64,000 nt of DNA from Streptomyces eurocidicus (GTDB lineage Bacteria > Actinomycetota > Actinomycetes > Streptomycetales > Streptomycetaceae). Below are positions 46,908 to 55,962 of this stretch, piece after piece; positions within the stretch are counted from its first letter, which is position 1; every line of letters starts with the position of its first letter. Made by a program: the position numbers and the translations under genes. The notes beneath the pieces were generated by a model. The model saw only the letters and a list, made by a program, of their open reading frames with translations, ran no database searches and was not told the DNA's origin. Where the stretch lies: NCBI RefSeq assembly GCF_002891295.1, contig NZ_LGUI01000013.1:124001-188000 (forward strand), given 5' to 3'.

Positions 46908-49577
46908 TCAGGCCGCTTCCGCGACGAGGCGCTCGACGGCGGCCATGGCCTCGTCGACGGCCTCGGGGTTCTGGCCGCCGCCCTGCGCGACGTCCGGCTT
47001 GCCGCCGCCACCGCCACCGAGGGTCTTGGCGGCCGTACGGACCAGGTCGCCGGCCTTGAGGCCGCGCTCACGGGCGGCGTCGTTGGTGGCGATGACCGTC
47101 AGCGGACGCCCGTTGACCACGGTGAACAGCGCGACCACGGCGGCCCGGCCGCCCTGGATCCGGCCGCGCACGTCCAGGACGAGCTTGCGCAGGTCGTCGG
47201 CGCCGGTGCCGTCCGGCACCCGGCCGAGCGCCAGGGCCACGCCCTTGACGTCCTTGGCGCCCTCGGCGAGACCCGCGGCGGCCTGGAGGACCTTCTCCGC
47301 GCGGAACCGCTCGATCTCCTTCTCGGCGTCCTTGAGCTTGGCGAGCATGCCCGAGATCTTCTCGGGGAGCTCCTCCGGACGGCCCTTGACCAGCTCCTGG
47401 AGCTGGGCGACGACCGTGTGCTCCTTGGCCAGGAAGTTATAGGCGTCGGCGCCGACGAGGGCCTCGACACGGCGCACGCCGGAGCCGATCGAGGACTCGC
47501 CGAGCAGCTTCACCAGGCCCAGCTGGGCGGTGTTGGCGACGTGCGTGCCGCCGCACAGCTCCTTGGAGAAGTCGCCGATGGTGACGACGCGCACGCGCTC
47601 GCCGTACTTCTCGCCGAACTCCGCGATGGCACCGGACTTCTTGGCCTCGTCGAGGCTCATGACCTCGGCGTGGACCTCCAGCTCACGGGAGAGGACCTCG
47701 TTGATCCGCTGCTCGACGTCGGTGAGGACGCTGCCGGGGACCGCGGCCGGGGAGCCGAAGTCGAAGCGGAAGCGGCCCGGGGAGTTCTCCGAGCCGGCCT
47801 GGGCGGCCGTCGGGCCCAGGGCGTCGCGCAGCGCCTGGTGGGTGAGGTGGGTGGCGCTGTGGGCGCGGGCGATGGCCCGGCGGCGGGCGACGTCGATGAC
47901 CGCGTAGGCGGTGGCGCCCACGGTGACCTCGCCGACCTGGACGACGCCCTTGTGGACGTTGACGCCCGGGACGGGCTTCTGGACGTCGCGGACCTCGATC
48001 ACGGCGCCGCTGTCGAGCTTGATGCGGCCCTGGTCGGCGAGCTGGCCGCCGCCCTCGGCGTAGAAGGGGGTGCGGTCCAGGACGACCTCGACCTCGTCGC
48101 CCTCGGTGGCGGCGGGCGAGGGCACGCCGTCGACCAGCAGGCCGACGACGGTGGCCTCGTTCTCCGTGCCGGTGTAGCCGGTGAAGACGGTCTCCCCGGC
48201 GGTGTCGGCCACCTCGCGGTAGGCGGACAGGTCGGCGTGGCCGGTCTTCTTGGCCTTGGCGTCGGCCTTGGCGCGCTCCCGCTGCTCCTTCATCAGGCGG
48301 CGGAAGCCGTCCTCGTCCACGGTCAGGCCCTGCTCGGCGGCCATCTCCAGGGTGAGGTCGATCGGGAAGCCCCAGGTGTCGTGGAGCAGGAACGCCTTGT
48401 CGCCGGCGAGGACCGAGCCGCCGGCGGCCTTGGTCTCGGTGACGGCGGTGTCGAGGATGTTGGTGCCGCCCTTGAGGGCCTTGAGGAAGGCGGCCTCCTC
48501 GGCGAGCGCGACGGTCTCGATGCGCTTGCGGTCGGTCAGCAGCTCCGGGTACTGCTCGCCCATCGTCGTGAGGACGACGTCGACGAGCTCGGCGACGACC
48601 GGGCCGGTGGCGCCGAGCAGGCGCATGTTGCGGACGGCGCGGCGCATGATGCGGCGCAGGACGTAGCCGCGGCCCTCGTTGCCGGGGGTGACGCCGTCGC
48701 CGATGAGCATGACGGACGTGCGCATGTGGTCGGCGACCACGCGCAGCGAGACGTCGGTGCCGTGGGCGGCGCCGTAGCGCACGCCGGTGAGCTCGGTGGC
48801 CTTGTCCATGACGACGCGCAGGGTGTCGGTCTCGTACATGTTCTGCACGCCCTGCAGGATCATCGCGAGGCGCTCGAGGCCGAGGCCGGTGTCGATGTTC
48901 TTGCTGGGCAGCTCGCCGAGGATGGGGAAGTCTTCCTTCCCGTCGCCCGCGCCGCGCTCGTACTGCATGAAGACCAGGTTCCAGATCTCCACGTAGCGCT
49001 CGTCGTTGACGGCGGGGCCGCCCTCGGCGCCGAACTCGGGGCCGCGGTCGTAGTTGATCTCGGAGCACGGTCCGCACGGGCCGGGGACGCCCATGGACCA
49101 GTAGTTGTCCTTCTTGCCCAGGCGCTGGATCCGCTCGGCGGGCACGCCGACGACGTCGCGCCAGATGCGCTCGGCCTCGTCGTCCTCGAGGTAGACGGTG
49201 ATCCAGAGCTTCTCCGGGTCCAGACCGTAGCCACCGTCCGCCACGGAGCTGGTGAGCAGCTCCCAGGCGTGCTTGATGGCGCCTTCCTTGAAGTAGTCGC
49301 CGAAGGAGAAGTTGCCGCACATCTGGAAGAACGTGCCGTGGCGGGTGGTCTTGCCGACCTCTTCGATGTCCGGGGTGCGGACGCACTTCTGCACGCTGGT
49401 GGCGCGCGGGAAGGGCGGCTTGACCTCGCCGAGGAAGTACGGCTTGAAGGGGACCATGCCGGCGGGGACCAGGAGCAGCGTGGGGTCGTCCGCGATGAGC
49501 GACGCCGACGGCACGACGGTGTGCCCGCGCTCCTCGAAGAAGCGCAGCCAGCGGCGGCGGATTTCAGCCGACTCCAT
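46908..49577 (-). CDS. alaS: Alanyl-tRNA synthetase
   Basis: An 889-residue class II synthetase. The catalytic core starts ESAEIRRRWLRFFEERGH. The editing domain has AHSATHLTHQAL and CGGTHVANTAQLG zinc ligands. The C-terminal DHHA1 region with GGGGGGKPDVAQGGG is complete. The ATG has AGAGG seven bases before it and shares one base with the upstream gene's stop (TGATG). Longer frames upstream are out of the gene. Confidence 0.97.
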   Translation of the reverse strand: MESAEIRRRWLRFFEERGHTVVPSASLIADDPTLLLVPAGMVPFKPYFLGEVKPPFPRATSVQKCVRTPDIEEVGKTTRHGTFFQMCGNFSFGDYFKEGAIKHAWELLTSSVADGGYGLDPEKLWITVYLEDDEAERIWRDVVGVPAERIQRLGKKDNYWSMGVPGPCGPCSEINYDRGPEFGAEGGPAVNDERYVEIWNLVFMQYERGAGDGKEDFPILGELPSKNIDTGLGLERLAMILQGVQNMYETDTLRVVMDKATELTGVRYGAAHGTDVSLRVVADHMRTSVMLIGDGVTPGNEGRGYVLRRIMRRAVRNMRLLGATGPVVAELVDVVLTTMGEQYPELLTDRKRIETVALAEEAAFLKALKGGTNILDTAVTETKAAGGSVLAGDKAFLLHDTWGFPIDLTLEMAAEQGLTVDEDGFRRLMKEQRERAKADAKAKKTGHADLSAYREVADTAGETVFTGYTGTENEATVVGLLVDGVPSPAATEGDEVEVVLDRTPFYAEGGGQLADQGRIKLDSGAVIEVRDVQKPVPGVNVHKGVVQVGEVTVGATAYAVIDVARRRAIARAHSATHLTHQALRDALGPTAAQAGSENSPGRFRFDFGSPAAVPGSVLTDVEQRINEVLSRELEVHAEVMSLDEAKKSGAIAEFGEKYGERVRVVTIGDFSKELCGGTHVANTAQLGLVKLLGESSIGSGVRRVEALVGADAYNFLAKEHTVVAQLQELVKGRPEELPEKISGMLAKLKDAEKEIERFRAEKVLQAAAGLAEGAKDVKGVALALGRVPDGTGADDLRKLVLDVRGRIQGGRAAVVALFTVVNGRPLTVIATNDAARERGLKAGDLVRTAAKTLGGGGGGKPDVAQGGGQNPEAVDEAMAAVERLVAEAA

Positions 49578-49900
49578 CAGTGGTCCTCTTTCCGGGTGAA
49601 GTGGTAGGTGTGGTTCGGTTCGAGTGCGGCCAGGCGGCGCTGCTCGGGCAGTTCGCGGGCCTCGGGGCCGGGCGGGGTGGCGAGGCCGAGCGCGTCCTTG
49701 AGCGCCTCCTCGCGGTGCGCCATGCCGTCGCGTACGTCGAGGGCGAAGAGCTTGACCCGGCGGCCGGCGATGACCGCGCGGTCCGCGGCCTGCAGGGCGA
49801 GGCTCTCGGGGGTGAGCTTGGCGAGCTTCCGGTTGACCTTGGTGGTGGCCCAGACACCGGCTGCGACACCGGTGGTGAACCAAAAGGTGCGGCGGAACAT
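49577..49900 (-). CDS. Small DUF6167-like membrane-associated protein
   Basis: A 107-residue protein starting MFRRTFWFTTGVAAGVWATT, which is a single N-terminal membrane segment. A basic helical part (VNRKLAKLTPESLALQAADRA, in two pieces) follows. Its stop overlaps alaS by one base and it lies eight bases from the DUF948 gene. Actinobacteria keep this pair before alaS, but I know of no assigned function. Confidence 0.75.
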   Translation of the reverse strand: MFRRTFWFTTGVAAGVWATTKVNRKLAKLTPESLALQAADRAVIAGRRVKLFALDVRDGMAHREEALKDALGLATPPGPEARELPEQRRLAALEPNHTYHFTRKEDH

Positions 49901-49908
49901 TTCTGGGG

Positions 49909-50352
49909 TCAACCCTTCCCACGGGCGCGGCGGCTGCCGCGCCGGGCGGACGGCAGGGTCCGGTCGACGGTCCGGCCGACGAACGCGGAGCGCTCGGGCG
50001 CCGGCTCGGCCTTGCGGCCCATCGCGCGCCGCACGCCGTACCCGAACGCGGCGACCTTGACCAGCGGACCGCCGAAGGCGGAGGAGACGGTCGAGGAGAG
50101 CGCGGAGGCGTTCGCCGTGACCTCCTGGACGTCCGCGGCGATCGAGTCGACGCGGGCGAGCTGGGTGTGGGCGGAGCGGACGGTGGCGGAGGCGTCGGCG
50201 AGGAGCGGTACGGCCTGCTCGGAGATGTCGGCCACCAGCTTGGTGGCGGCCTTCAGCGTCTGCGCGAGGCGCACGAGCACGAGGGCGAGGAAGGACACGA
50301 GGATCGCCCAGAAGACGGCCACGAGGATCCCGGCCACCTCTCCACCGGACAC
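49909..50352 (-). CDS. DUF948 membrane protein
   Basis: A 147-residue protein with one membrane helix at about residues 7-28 (AGILVAVFWAILVSFLALVLV), then a long amphipathic helix with regular Ala/Val/Leu spacing (residues 30-90) and a basic tail. This is the DUF948 layout. GTG 50352 has AGGGAG about nine bases upstream. It is the first gene of the unit that runs through alaS. Confidence 0.82.
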   Translation of the reverse strand: MSGGEVAGILVAVFWAILVSFLALVLVRLAQTLKAATKLVADISEQAVPLLADASATVRSAHTQLARVDSIAADVQEVTANASALSSTVSSAFGGPLVKVAAFGYGVRRAMGRKAEPAPERSAFVGRTVDRTLPSARRGSRRARGKG

Positions 50353-50526
50353 GCTGCACCGCTCCCTGCTGGTCGTCGCTGGTCGTCGTCAGTTTGCCTG
50401 CTGCTTGCTCAATGACGTCTGCGGACGTCCTGGACGTCCAGTACGACCTTATCGCGCCGGGCCTCGGCACCCGTACCGCATTGACGGCGCCCCGCCGGGT
50501 GCTGAAGCCCTGCTCACCAGCCGGAG

Positions 50527-50555
50527 TTTACGGTGCGCATCCTCATCGGTACGCT
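50527..50555 (+). promoter_or_regulatory. Candidate promoter, probably leaderless
   Basis: TTTACG (50527-50532) and TACGCT (50550-50555) are 17 bases apart. TACGCT ends ten bases before the ATG at 50565, so the mRNA would start at or near the start codon. There is no Shine-Dalgarno sequence, which supports a leaderless message. Confidence 0.45.
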
Positions 50556-50564
50556 CTGTGTGCC

Positions 50565-52877
50565 ATGTCACCGCACTCCGGCTCCCCGTTCCCACCGTCC
50601 CCGCAGTATCCGCGGTTCCCGCGGCGCCCGGGCTCCCCGTCGCAAGGGCCGGCGCCGGGCCACGGCGGGTTCGCCCCGCCCGGCAATCTCCCCGCCGAGC
50701 TCAGCCGCTTCGTCGGCCGTGCCGAGGAGCTGGCGGCCCTGGCGGACGAGCTGGCGCGGTCCCGGGTCGTGACGGTCACGGGGGTCGGCGGCGTCGGCAA
50801 GACACGGCTGGCGGGCCGGGTGGCCGGGGAGGTGCAGTATCGCTTCTGCGACGGGGTGTGGCTGGCCGAGCTGTCGGCGCTGACCGACCCGGCGCTGCTG
50901 GACCACGCGGTCGCCGGCGCGCTGGGCCTGACCGACCACACGGACCGCCCGCCGCGCGCCTGTCTGCTGGAGCAGCTCGCCGACCGCCGGCTGCTGCTCG
51001 TCCTGGACGGCTGCGAGCACCTGGTGGAGGAGTGCGCGTCGCTGGTGCGCGAGCTGCTGCGGCGGGCCCCCCGGCTGCGGGTCCTGGTGACCTCCCGGCG
51101 CCCGCTGGAGATCGCGGGCGAGCAGGTCTTCCCGCTGCGGCCGATGGCGGCCCAGGAGGCCGCGGCGCTGTTCGAGGACCGCGCGGCCGCGGCCTGGCCG
51201 TCCTCGCTGCGCTCCCGGTCCACCTGCGCCGAGCCGGGCGCGGTGGCCGAGCTGTGCCGCCGGCTGGACGGCATCCCGCTGGCCCTGGAGCTGGCGGCGG
51301 CGCGGCTGGGCGCGCTGTCGGTGACCCAGGTGCTGGAGCGGCTGGACGACCGGTTCCGGCTGCTGACCGGGGGCGCGCGGGGGGAGCTGCCGCGCCACCA
51401 GACGCTGCGTACGGCCATCGGCTGGAGCCATGAGCTGTGCACGCCCGCCGAGCGGCTGCTGTGGGCCCGGCTGACGGTGTTCGCCGGTCTCTTCGACCTG
51501 GAGGCCGTGGAGTACGTCTGCTCGGGTCCGGAGCTGCCCGCCGAGGAGCTCCCGCATGTGCTGGCGGAGCTGGTGGCGCAGTCCGTGGTGGTCCGCGAGG
51601 ACACCCCGGGGGGCCCGCGCTACCGGCTGCTGGACAGCGTGCGGATGTACGGGGCGGGCTGGCTGGACGCGCTGGCGGACTCCGGGCGGATGCGGCGTCG
51701 GCACCGCGACTGGTACATGGGCCTGGCGACCTGGTGCGAGCTGGACTGGTTCAGTCCGCGGCAGGCGGAGGTGGCGGCCATGGTCGACGCGGAGCTGCCG
51801 AACCTGCGGCTCGCCCTGGAGCACAGCCTGGCGGACAGCGCGGAGGCGCACATCGGCCAGTACCTGGCGGGGACGCTGTGGTTCTGCTGGGTGGGCTGCG
51901 GGCGGCTGGCGGAGGGCCGGTACTGGCTGGACCGGGCCGTGGCGGTGCCGGCCGACAACCCGGCCACCGAGGAGACCCGGCTGAAGGCGCTGTGGGTGCT
52001 CGGCTATGTGGCGGTGCTCCAGGGCGACCCGGCGGGCGCGGTCGCCGCGCTGGACGAGTGCCGGGAGGCCGCGGAGCGCGCCGGGAACGCCCGCGCCCTG
52101 GCCTACGCCGAGCACCGCACCGGCTGTCTGGCGCTGGTCTCGGACGACATGCCGCGCGCGGAGACACTGCTGCGCGGCGCGCTCGCCCGCTACCGCGAGA
52201 TCGGCGAGCTCAACAGCAATGTGCTGATGGGCAAGGTGGAGCTGGCCATGGCGGTGGCGTTCCGGGGCGACCTGGCGGGCGCCGTGCTCCTGTGCGAGGA
52301 GGTGCGGGGGGAGTGCGAGGAGCACGGGGAGCGCTGGACGCTGGCCTATGCGCTGTACGTGCTGGGGTTCGCGGCGTTCAGCGGTGGCGACGGCGCGCGG
52401 GCACGGGCACTGCTGGAGGAGTGCCTGGTCATCGATCACGCCTTCCACGACCTGGTGGGCTCCGTGCTGGCGCTCGAACTGCTGGCGCTGCTCACTCTGG
52501 AGGGTGAGGGCGGGACGGACGGGGGTGACGAGGGTGACGCGGTGGAGGCCGCGGTGCTCCAGGGGGCCGCGGGGCGGCTGTGGCGCTCGGTGGGGCTGCC
52601 GCTGTTCGGCTCGCGCTACTTCAACGGTCCGCACGAGCTGTGCGCACGGCGGCTGCGGGACCGGCTGGGCGCCCGGCGGTACGAGAACCACGTCCGCGAG
52701 GGGTCCCGGCTCGATCTGGACGCGGTGACGGCGCGGGTGCTGCGCGGGCCCCGGCCGGACCACGAGGGCCCGGCGGACCGGGGCAGGGTGCCGGGCGCGC
52801 GCACCCGCTCCCGGTCCCCGGAAACGCGTCGGCCCGCCGTCTCTCCGGTCACGGGGACCGGGGAGACGGCGGGCTGA
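50565..52877 (+). CDS. STAND-type ATPase regulator without HTH
   Basis: A 770-residue protein. After a Pro-rich N-terminal 40 residues comes FVGRAEELAALADEL and the NB-ARC-type ATPase with Walker A TGVGGVGKTRLA and Walker B LLLVLDGCEHL. The rest consists of TPR-like helices. It resembles the central part of AfsR/LuxR-type streptomycete regulators, but no DNA-binding domain is seen at either end, so it may act through a partner. The last residues are encoded by a strong hairpin at 52832-52874. It is the only plus-strand gene between 37.1 and 53.6 kb. Confidence 0.82.
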   Translation: MSPHSGSPFPPSPQYPRFPRRPGSPSQGPAPGHGGFAPPGNLPAELSRFVGRAEELAALADELARSRVVTVTGVGGVGKTRLAGRVAGEVQYRFCDGVWLAELSALTDPALLDHAVAGALGLTDHTDRPPRACLLEQLADRRLLLVLDGCEHLVEECASLVRELLRRAPRLRVLVTSRRPLEIAGEQVFPLRPMAAQEAAALFEDRAAAAWPSSLRSRSTCAEPGAVAELCRRLDGIPLALELAAARLGALSVTQVLERLDDRFRLLTGGARGELPRHQTLRTAIGWSHELCTPAERLLWARLTVFAGLFDLEAVEYVCSGPELPAEELPHVLAELVAQSVVVREDTPGGPRYRLLDSVRMYGAGWLDALADSGRMRRRHRDWYMGLATWCELDWFSPRQAEVAAMVDAELPNLRLALEHSLADSAEAHIGQYLAGTLWFCWVGCGRLAEGRYWLDRAVAVPADNPATEETRLKALWVLGYVAVLQGDPAGAVAALDECREAAERAGNARALAYAEHRTGCLALVSDDMPRAETLLRGALARYREIGELNSNVLMGKVELAMAVAFRGDLAGAVLLCEEVRGECEEHGERWTLAYALYVLGFAAFSGGDGARARALLEECLVIDHAFHDLVGSVLALELLALLTLEGEGGTDGGDEGDAVEAAVLQGAAGRLWRSVGLPLFGSRYFNGPHELCARRLRDRLGARRYENHVREGSRLDLDAVTARVLRGPRPDHEGPADRGRVPGARTRSRSPETRRPAVSPVTGTGETAG
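52832..52874 (+). terminator. Terminator inside the 3' end of the STAND gene
   Basis: Arms 52832-52850 and 52856-52874 pair over 19 bp with a single G-U pair and a 5-base loop. The stop codon follows directly. The hairpin therefore encodes the C-terminus of the protein. Confidence 0.8.
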
Positions 52878-52898
52878 ACCGCTCTCGCAGGAGCCGCT

Positions 52899-52918
52899 CC
52901 CCCGGCTACGGCCGGGGG
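52899..52918. terminator. Small hairpin between STAND gene and rpsD
   Basis: CCCCCGGC and GCCGGGGG pair over 8 bp around a stable TACG tetraloop, 13 bases from the rpsD stop. It probably ends rpsD transcription. Confidence 0.6.
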
Positions 52919-52930
52919 GTGCTCCAGGGA

Positions 52931-53545
52931 TCAGCGGGCGTAGTACTCGACGACGAGCTGCTCGTCGCAGATGACCGGGATTTCCTTGCGGTTCGGGTCA
53001 CGGTCCAGGCGGAAGGCCAGCGCCTGCAGGTTGACCTGCAGGTAGCGCGGGGTCTCGCCCTCACCGGCGTAGCCGCCGGCCATGGCGACCTGGAACGGGT
53101 GCTTGGCGCGGCTGCGCTCGCGGACCATCACGACGTCGTCGGGACGGACGCGGAACGACGGCTTGTCGACCTTGCCACCGTTGACCTCGATGTGGCCGTG
53201 GACAACCATCTGACGGGCCTGGTAGATGGTGCGGGCGATGCCCGAACGCAGGACCAGGGCGTCGAGGCGGCGCTCGAGCTCGACGACCAGCGCCTCGCCC
53301 GTCTTGCCCTCGGCCTTCTTGGCGCGGTCGTAGGCGCGGGCCATCTGGCGCTCGCTGATGTCGTACTGGGCGCGCAGACGCTGCTTCTCAAGCAGACGGA
53401 CCTTGTAGTCCGAGTTCTGCTTGCGGCCGCGGCCGTGCTCGCCCGGCGGGTAGGGGCGGGCCTCGAAGTACTTGACAGCCTTCGGGGTCAGCGCGATGCC
53501 GAGCGCACGAGACTTCTTGACCTTGGGACGCGACTGGTTAGGCAC
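52931..53545 (-). CDS. rpsD: 30S ribosomal protein S4
   Basis: A 204-residue primary rRNA-binding protein of the 30S subunit. PNQSRPKVKKSRALGIALTP opens it, and the S4 RNA-binding domain includes RQMVVHGHIEVNGGKVDKPS. No zinc-binding cysteines occur at the N-terminus (the region reads GRGRKQNSDYKVRL), so this is the zinc-independent C-minus form. It is monocistronic here rather than in the alpha operon, as usual in streptomycetes. GTG start with GGAGG about ten bases upstream. Confidence 0.97.
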   Translation of the reverse strand: MPNQSRPKVKKSRALGIALTPKAVKYFEARPYPPGEHGRGRKQNSDYKVRLLEKQRLRAQYDISERQMARAYDRAKKAEGKTGEALVVELERRLDALVLRSGIARTIYQARQMVVHGHIEVNGGKVDKPSFRVRPDDVVMVRERSRAKHPFQVAMAGGYAGEGETPRYLQVNLQALAFRLDRDPNRKEIPVICDEQLVVEYYAR

Positions 53546-53568
53546 GTTCTCCAGACCTCCGTTGTAGG

Positions 53569-53587
53569 TTAGGTTAGGCTCACCTTA
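53569..53587. promoter_or_regulatory. Iron-box-like (DmdR/IdeR) site
   Basis: TTAGGTTAGGCTCACCTTA matches 17 of 19 bases of the actinobacterial iron box TTAGGTTAGGCTAACCTAA. It lies 24 bases from the rpsD start and 14 bases before the ATG at 53602, between an S4 gene and a DUF2470 gene. Confidence 0.65.
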
Positions 53588-53601
53588 CTCAAGGAGATCG
53601 C

Positions 53602-54456
53602 ATGTCTCGCCCTGGGAAAACCACGCGCGCCACAGACAACACAGACGAGAATGTCGACGCGGCACAGCGCATCGACTCGACGGAGGTCCGATCAGCTCAT
53701 GGTCTGCCGCGTCCCAGCGGGCTTGAAATCGCGCGGATGCCGTCAGCAGCCGAGCGCACACGAACTCTCGTACAGAGTACATGCTCCGCGGTGCTCCTCA
53801 TCCCGGGGCTGACCGGGGGCGCCGCCACCCGCGTGGACCAGCTGTCGCCCGAGGCCCGCAGCGTGGGCCCCGACGGCGAGGTGTTCCTGGTCTTCCCGGC
53901 CGATTCCCCGGCCGTCCGGGCCGCCACGCACGCGCAGGACGACGAGCTGGCCGCCGTACTGGAGATCACGGACGTCGCGCCGGTCTCCGTGCCCCACCGG
54001 ATCCGCGGCCGCGCCTGGCTCTCCGGCTGGCTGACCTGTGTCCCCGGGGTCACCGAGCCCGGCCGGATGATGCTGCGCCTGGAGGTCGGCGAGACCAGTG
54101 TGGACGACCTGTGGGGCACGGAGAGCGTCGAGCCGGAAGACTTCGCGCGGGCCGAGCCCGACCCGCTGGTCAGCCACGAGGCGGAGCTGCTCCAGCACCT
54201 GCACTCGGCCCACGGCGACCAGGTGCGCGGGCTGTCCGCCCTGCTCGGCGAGCGCGGGTCGGCGGACGGGCACCGGGCGGTGCCGCTGTCGCTGGACCGC
54301 TTCGGGCTGCGGGTCCGCTTCACCGAGGGCACGGGCGAGGGGCGCGGCGCGGCCGACCGCACCTTCGACGCGCGGTTCGAGTTCCCGGAGCCCGTGCGGG
54401 ACATCGCCTCGCTGCGCAAGGCGATGCACACGCTGTTCGACGCGGCGCTGGGGTAG
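53602..54456 (+). CDS. DUF2470 domain protein, possibly iron-regulated
   Basis: A 284-residue protein. Residues 60-190 look like a flavin/heme-binding split-barrel relative (AVLLIPG, EVFLVFPADSPAVRAATHAQ). Residues 195-284 fit DUF2470 (LLQHLHSAHGDQVRGLSALL ... SLDRFGLRVRF), a domain linked to HugZ-type heme use. AAGGAG five bases before ATG 53602 supports this start. However, the first 45 codons have lower third-position GC (about two thirds), so ATG 53737 (MPSAAERTRTLVQ) is a real alternative. The iron-box-like site just upstream would fit iron control. Confidence 0.7.
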   Translation: MSRPGKTTRATDNTDENVDAAQRIDSTEVRSAHGLPRPSGLEIARMPSAAERTRTLVQSTCSAVLLIPGLTGGAATRVDQLSPEARSVGPDGEVFLVFPADSPAVRAATHAQDDELAAVLEITDVAPVSVPHRIRGRAWLSGWLTCVPGVTEPGRMMLRLEVGETSVDDLWGTESVEPEDFARAEPDPLVSHEAELLQHLHSAHGDQVRGLSALLGERGSADGHRAVPLSLDRFGLRVRFTEGTGEGRGAADRTFDARFEFPEPVRDIASLRKAMHTLFDAALG

Positions 54457-54471
54457 CCGAGGCCCGCACGC

Positions 54472-54487
54472 CGGGGCTCCGGCCCCG
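54472..54487. terminator. Hairpin between DUF2470 gene and rarA
   Basis: CGGGGC and GCCCCG pair over 6 bp around TCCG between two convergent stop codons. It is short and could be helped by adjacent pairing. Confidence 0.4.
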
Positions 54488-54503
54488 AGCCCGGCCCCCG
54501 GAG

Positions 54504-55874
54504 TCACTCACCCGCCCCCGGCGGGGACTCGCCGCGCAGGCGGGCCCGGACGCGCTCCGCCACGTCCGCGTACCGCGCCTCCGCGCCGTAGCGCGTCGGT
54601 TCGTAGTACCGCTTGCCGTGGATGGCGTCCGGTGCGTACTGCTGCGCGGCGATGCCTCCGGGCAGGTCGTGCGGATAGAGATAGCCCTGGGCGTGGCCCA
54701 GCTTCTCCGCGCCCTTGTAGTGCCCGTCGCGCAGATGCGGCGGGACCGGGCCCGCGAGGCCCGCGCGGACGTCGGCCAGGGCCGCGTCGATCGCCAGATA
54801 CGCCGCGTTGGACTTGGGGGCGAGCGCGAGGGCCACGGCCACCTGGCCCAGCACGATCCGGGCCTCCGGGAAGCCGATCAGCGCCACGGCCTGGGCACCG
54901 GCGACCGCCGTCTGCAGGGCGGTGGGGTCGGCCATGCCGATGTCCTCGCTCGCCGAGATCATCAGCCGCCGCGCGATGAACCTGGGGTCCTCCCCCGCCT
55001 CGATCATCCGGGCGAGGTAGTGCAGCGTGGCGTCCACGTCCGAGCCGCGGATGGACTTGATCAGGGCGCTGGCGACGTCGTAGTGCTGGTCGCCGTCGCG
55101 GTCGTACTTCACCGCCGCCCGGTCGACCGAGTCCTCCAGCGTCTCCAGGGTGATCTCGGCCTCGCCCTTGGCGATGGCCGAACCGGCGCCGGCCTCCAGG
55201 GCGGTGAGGGCGCGGCGGGCGTCGCCGCCGGCGATCCGCAGCAGATGCCCCTCGGCGTCCTCGGACAGCGTGACCGCGCCGCCGAGCCCGCGCTCGTCGG
55301 TGAGCGCGCGGCGCAGCAGGCCGCGCAGGTCGTCGTCGGTGAGCCCCTGGAGGGTGAGCAGCAGGGAGCGGGAGAGCAGCGGCGAGATGATCGAGAAGTA
55401 GGGGTTCTCCGTGGTGGCCGCGATGAGCGTGACCCAGCGGTTCTCCACGGCGGGCAGCAGGGAGTCCTGCTGGGCCTTGCTGAAGCGGTGGATCTCGTCC
55501 AGGAACAGGACGGTCTCCTTGCCGTAGCCACCGGAGGCACGGCGGGCGCTGTCGATGACGGCCCGCACTTCCTTGACCCCGGCGGTGATCGCGGAAAGCT
55601 CCACGAAGCGCTTGTTGGTGGCCTGGCTGACCACGTAGGCGAGCGTCGTCTTGCCGATGCCGGGCGGGCCCCAGAGGATCACCGAGGACGGGCCGGCCGG
55701 GCCGCCGCTGCCCTCCCCGACCAGGCGGCGCAGGGGGCTGCCCGGCTTGAGGAGGTGCCCCTGCCCGACGACCTCGTCGAGGGTGCGCGGGCGCATACGG
55801 ACGGCCAGAGGACTGCTCGCCGGGTCTTTCTCCTGGCGGTCCTCCGCGGCGGCGGTGAACAGGTCGGGTTCCAC
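54504..55874 (-). CDS. rarA: Replication-associated recombination protein RarA
   Basis: A 456-residue AAA+ ATPase of the clamp-loader type (MgsA/WRNIP1). LAVRMRPRTLDEVVGQGHLL starts the core; Walker A is LWGPPGIGKTTLA and Walker B VLFLDEIHRFSKAQQD. The C-terminal tetramerisation part has KSIRGSDVDATLHYLARMIE. It acts at stalled replication forks. GTG 55874 with AGGG eight bases upstream is preferred; 34 more codons upstream are not conserved and cross a hairpin. Confidence 0.95.
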   Translation of the reverse strand: MEPDLFTAAAEDRQEKDPASSPLAVRMRPRTLDEVVGQGHLLKPGSPLRRLVGEGSGGPAGPSSVILWGPPGIGKTTLAYVVSQATNKRFVELSAITAGVKEVRAVIDSARRASGGYGKETVLFLDEIHRFSKAQQDSLLPAVENRWVTLIAATTENPYFSIISPLLSRSLLLTLQGLTDDDLRGLLRRALTDERGLGGAVTLSEDAEGHLLRIAGGDARRALTALEAGAGSAIAKGEAEITLETLEDSVDRAAVKYDRDGDQHYDVASALIKSIRGSDVDATLHYLARMIEAGEDPRFIARRLMISASEDIGMADPTALQTAVAGAQAVALIGFPEARIVLGQVAVALALAPKSNAAYLAIDAALADVRAGLAGPVPPHLRDGHYKGAEKLGHAQGYLYPHDLPGGIAAQQYAPDAIHGKRYYEPTRYGAEARYADVAERVRARLRGESPPGAGE

Positions 55875-55902
55875 GTCGAAAACCCTATGCCACGGGACTG
55901 AC

Positions 55903-55935
55903 AACGCCGCCGGACCATGGAGGTCCGGCGGCGTT
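55903..55935 (-). terminator. Terminator of the VKOR gene
   Basis: AACGCCGCCGGACC and GGTCCGGCGGCGTT pair perfectly over 14 bp around a 5-base loop, 27 bases after the stop. Confidence 0.8.
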
Positions 55936-55962
55936 CCACGCGTCAGTGGGGTGCGGCGGCGG

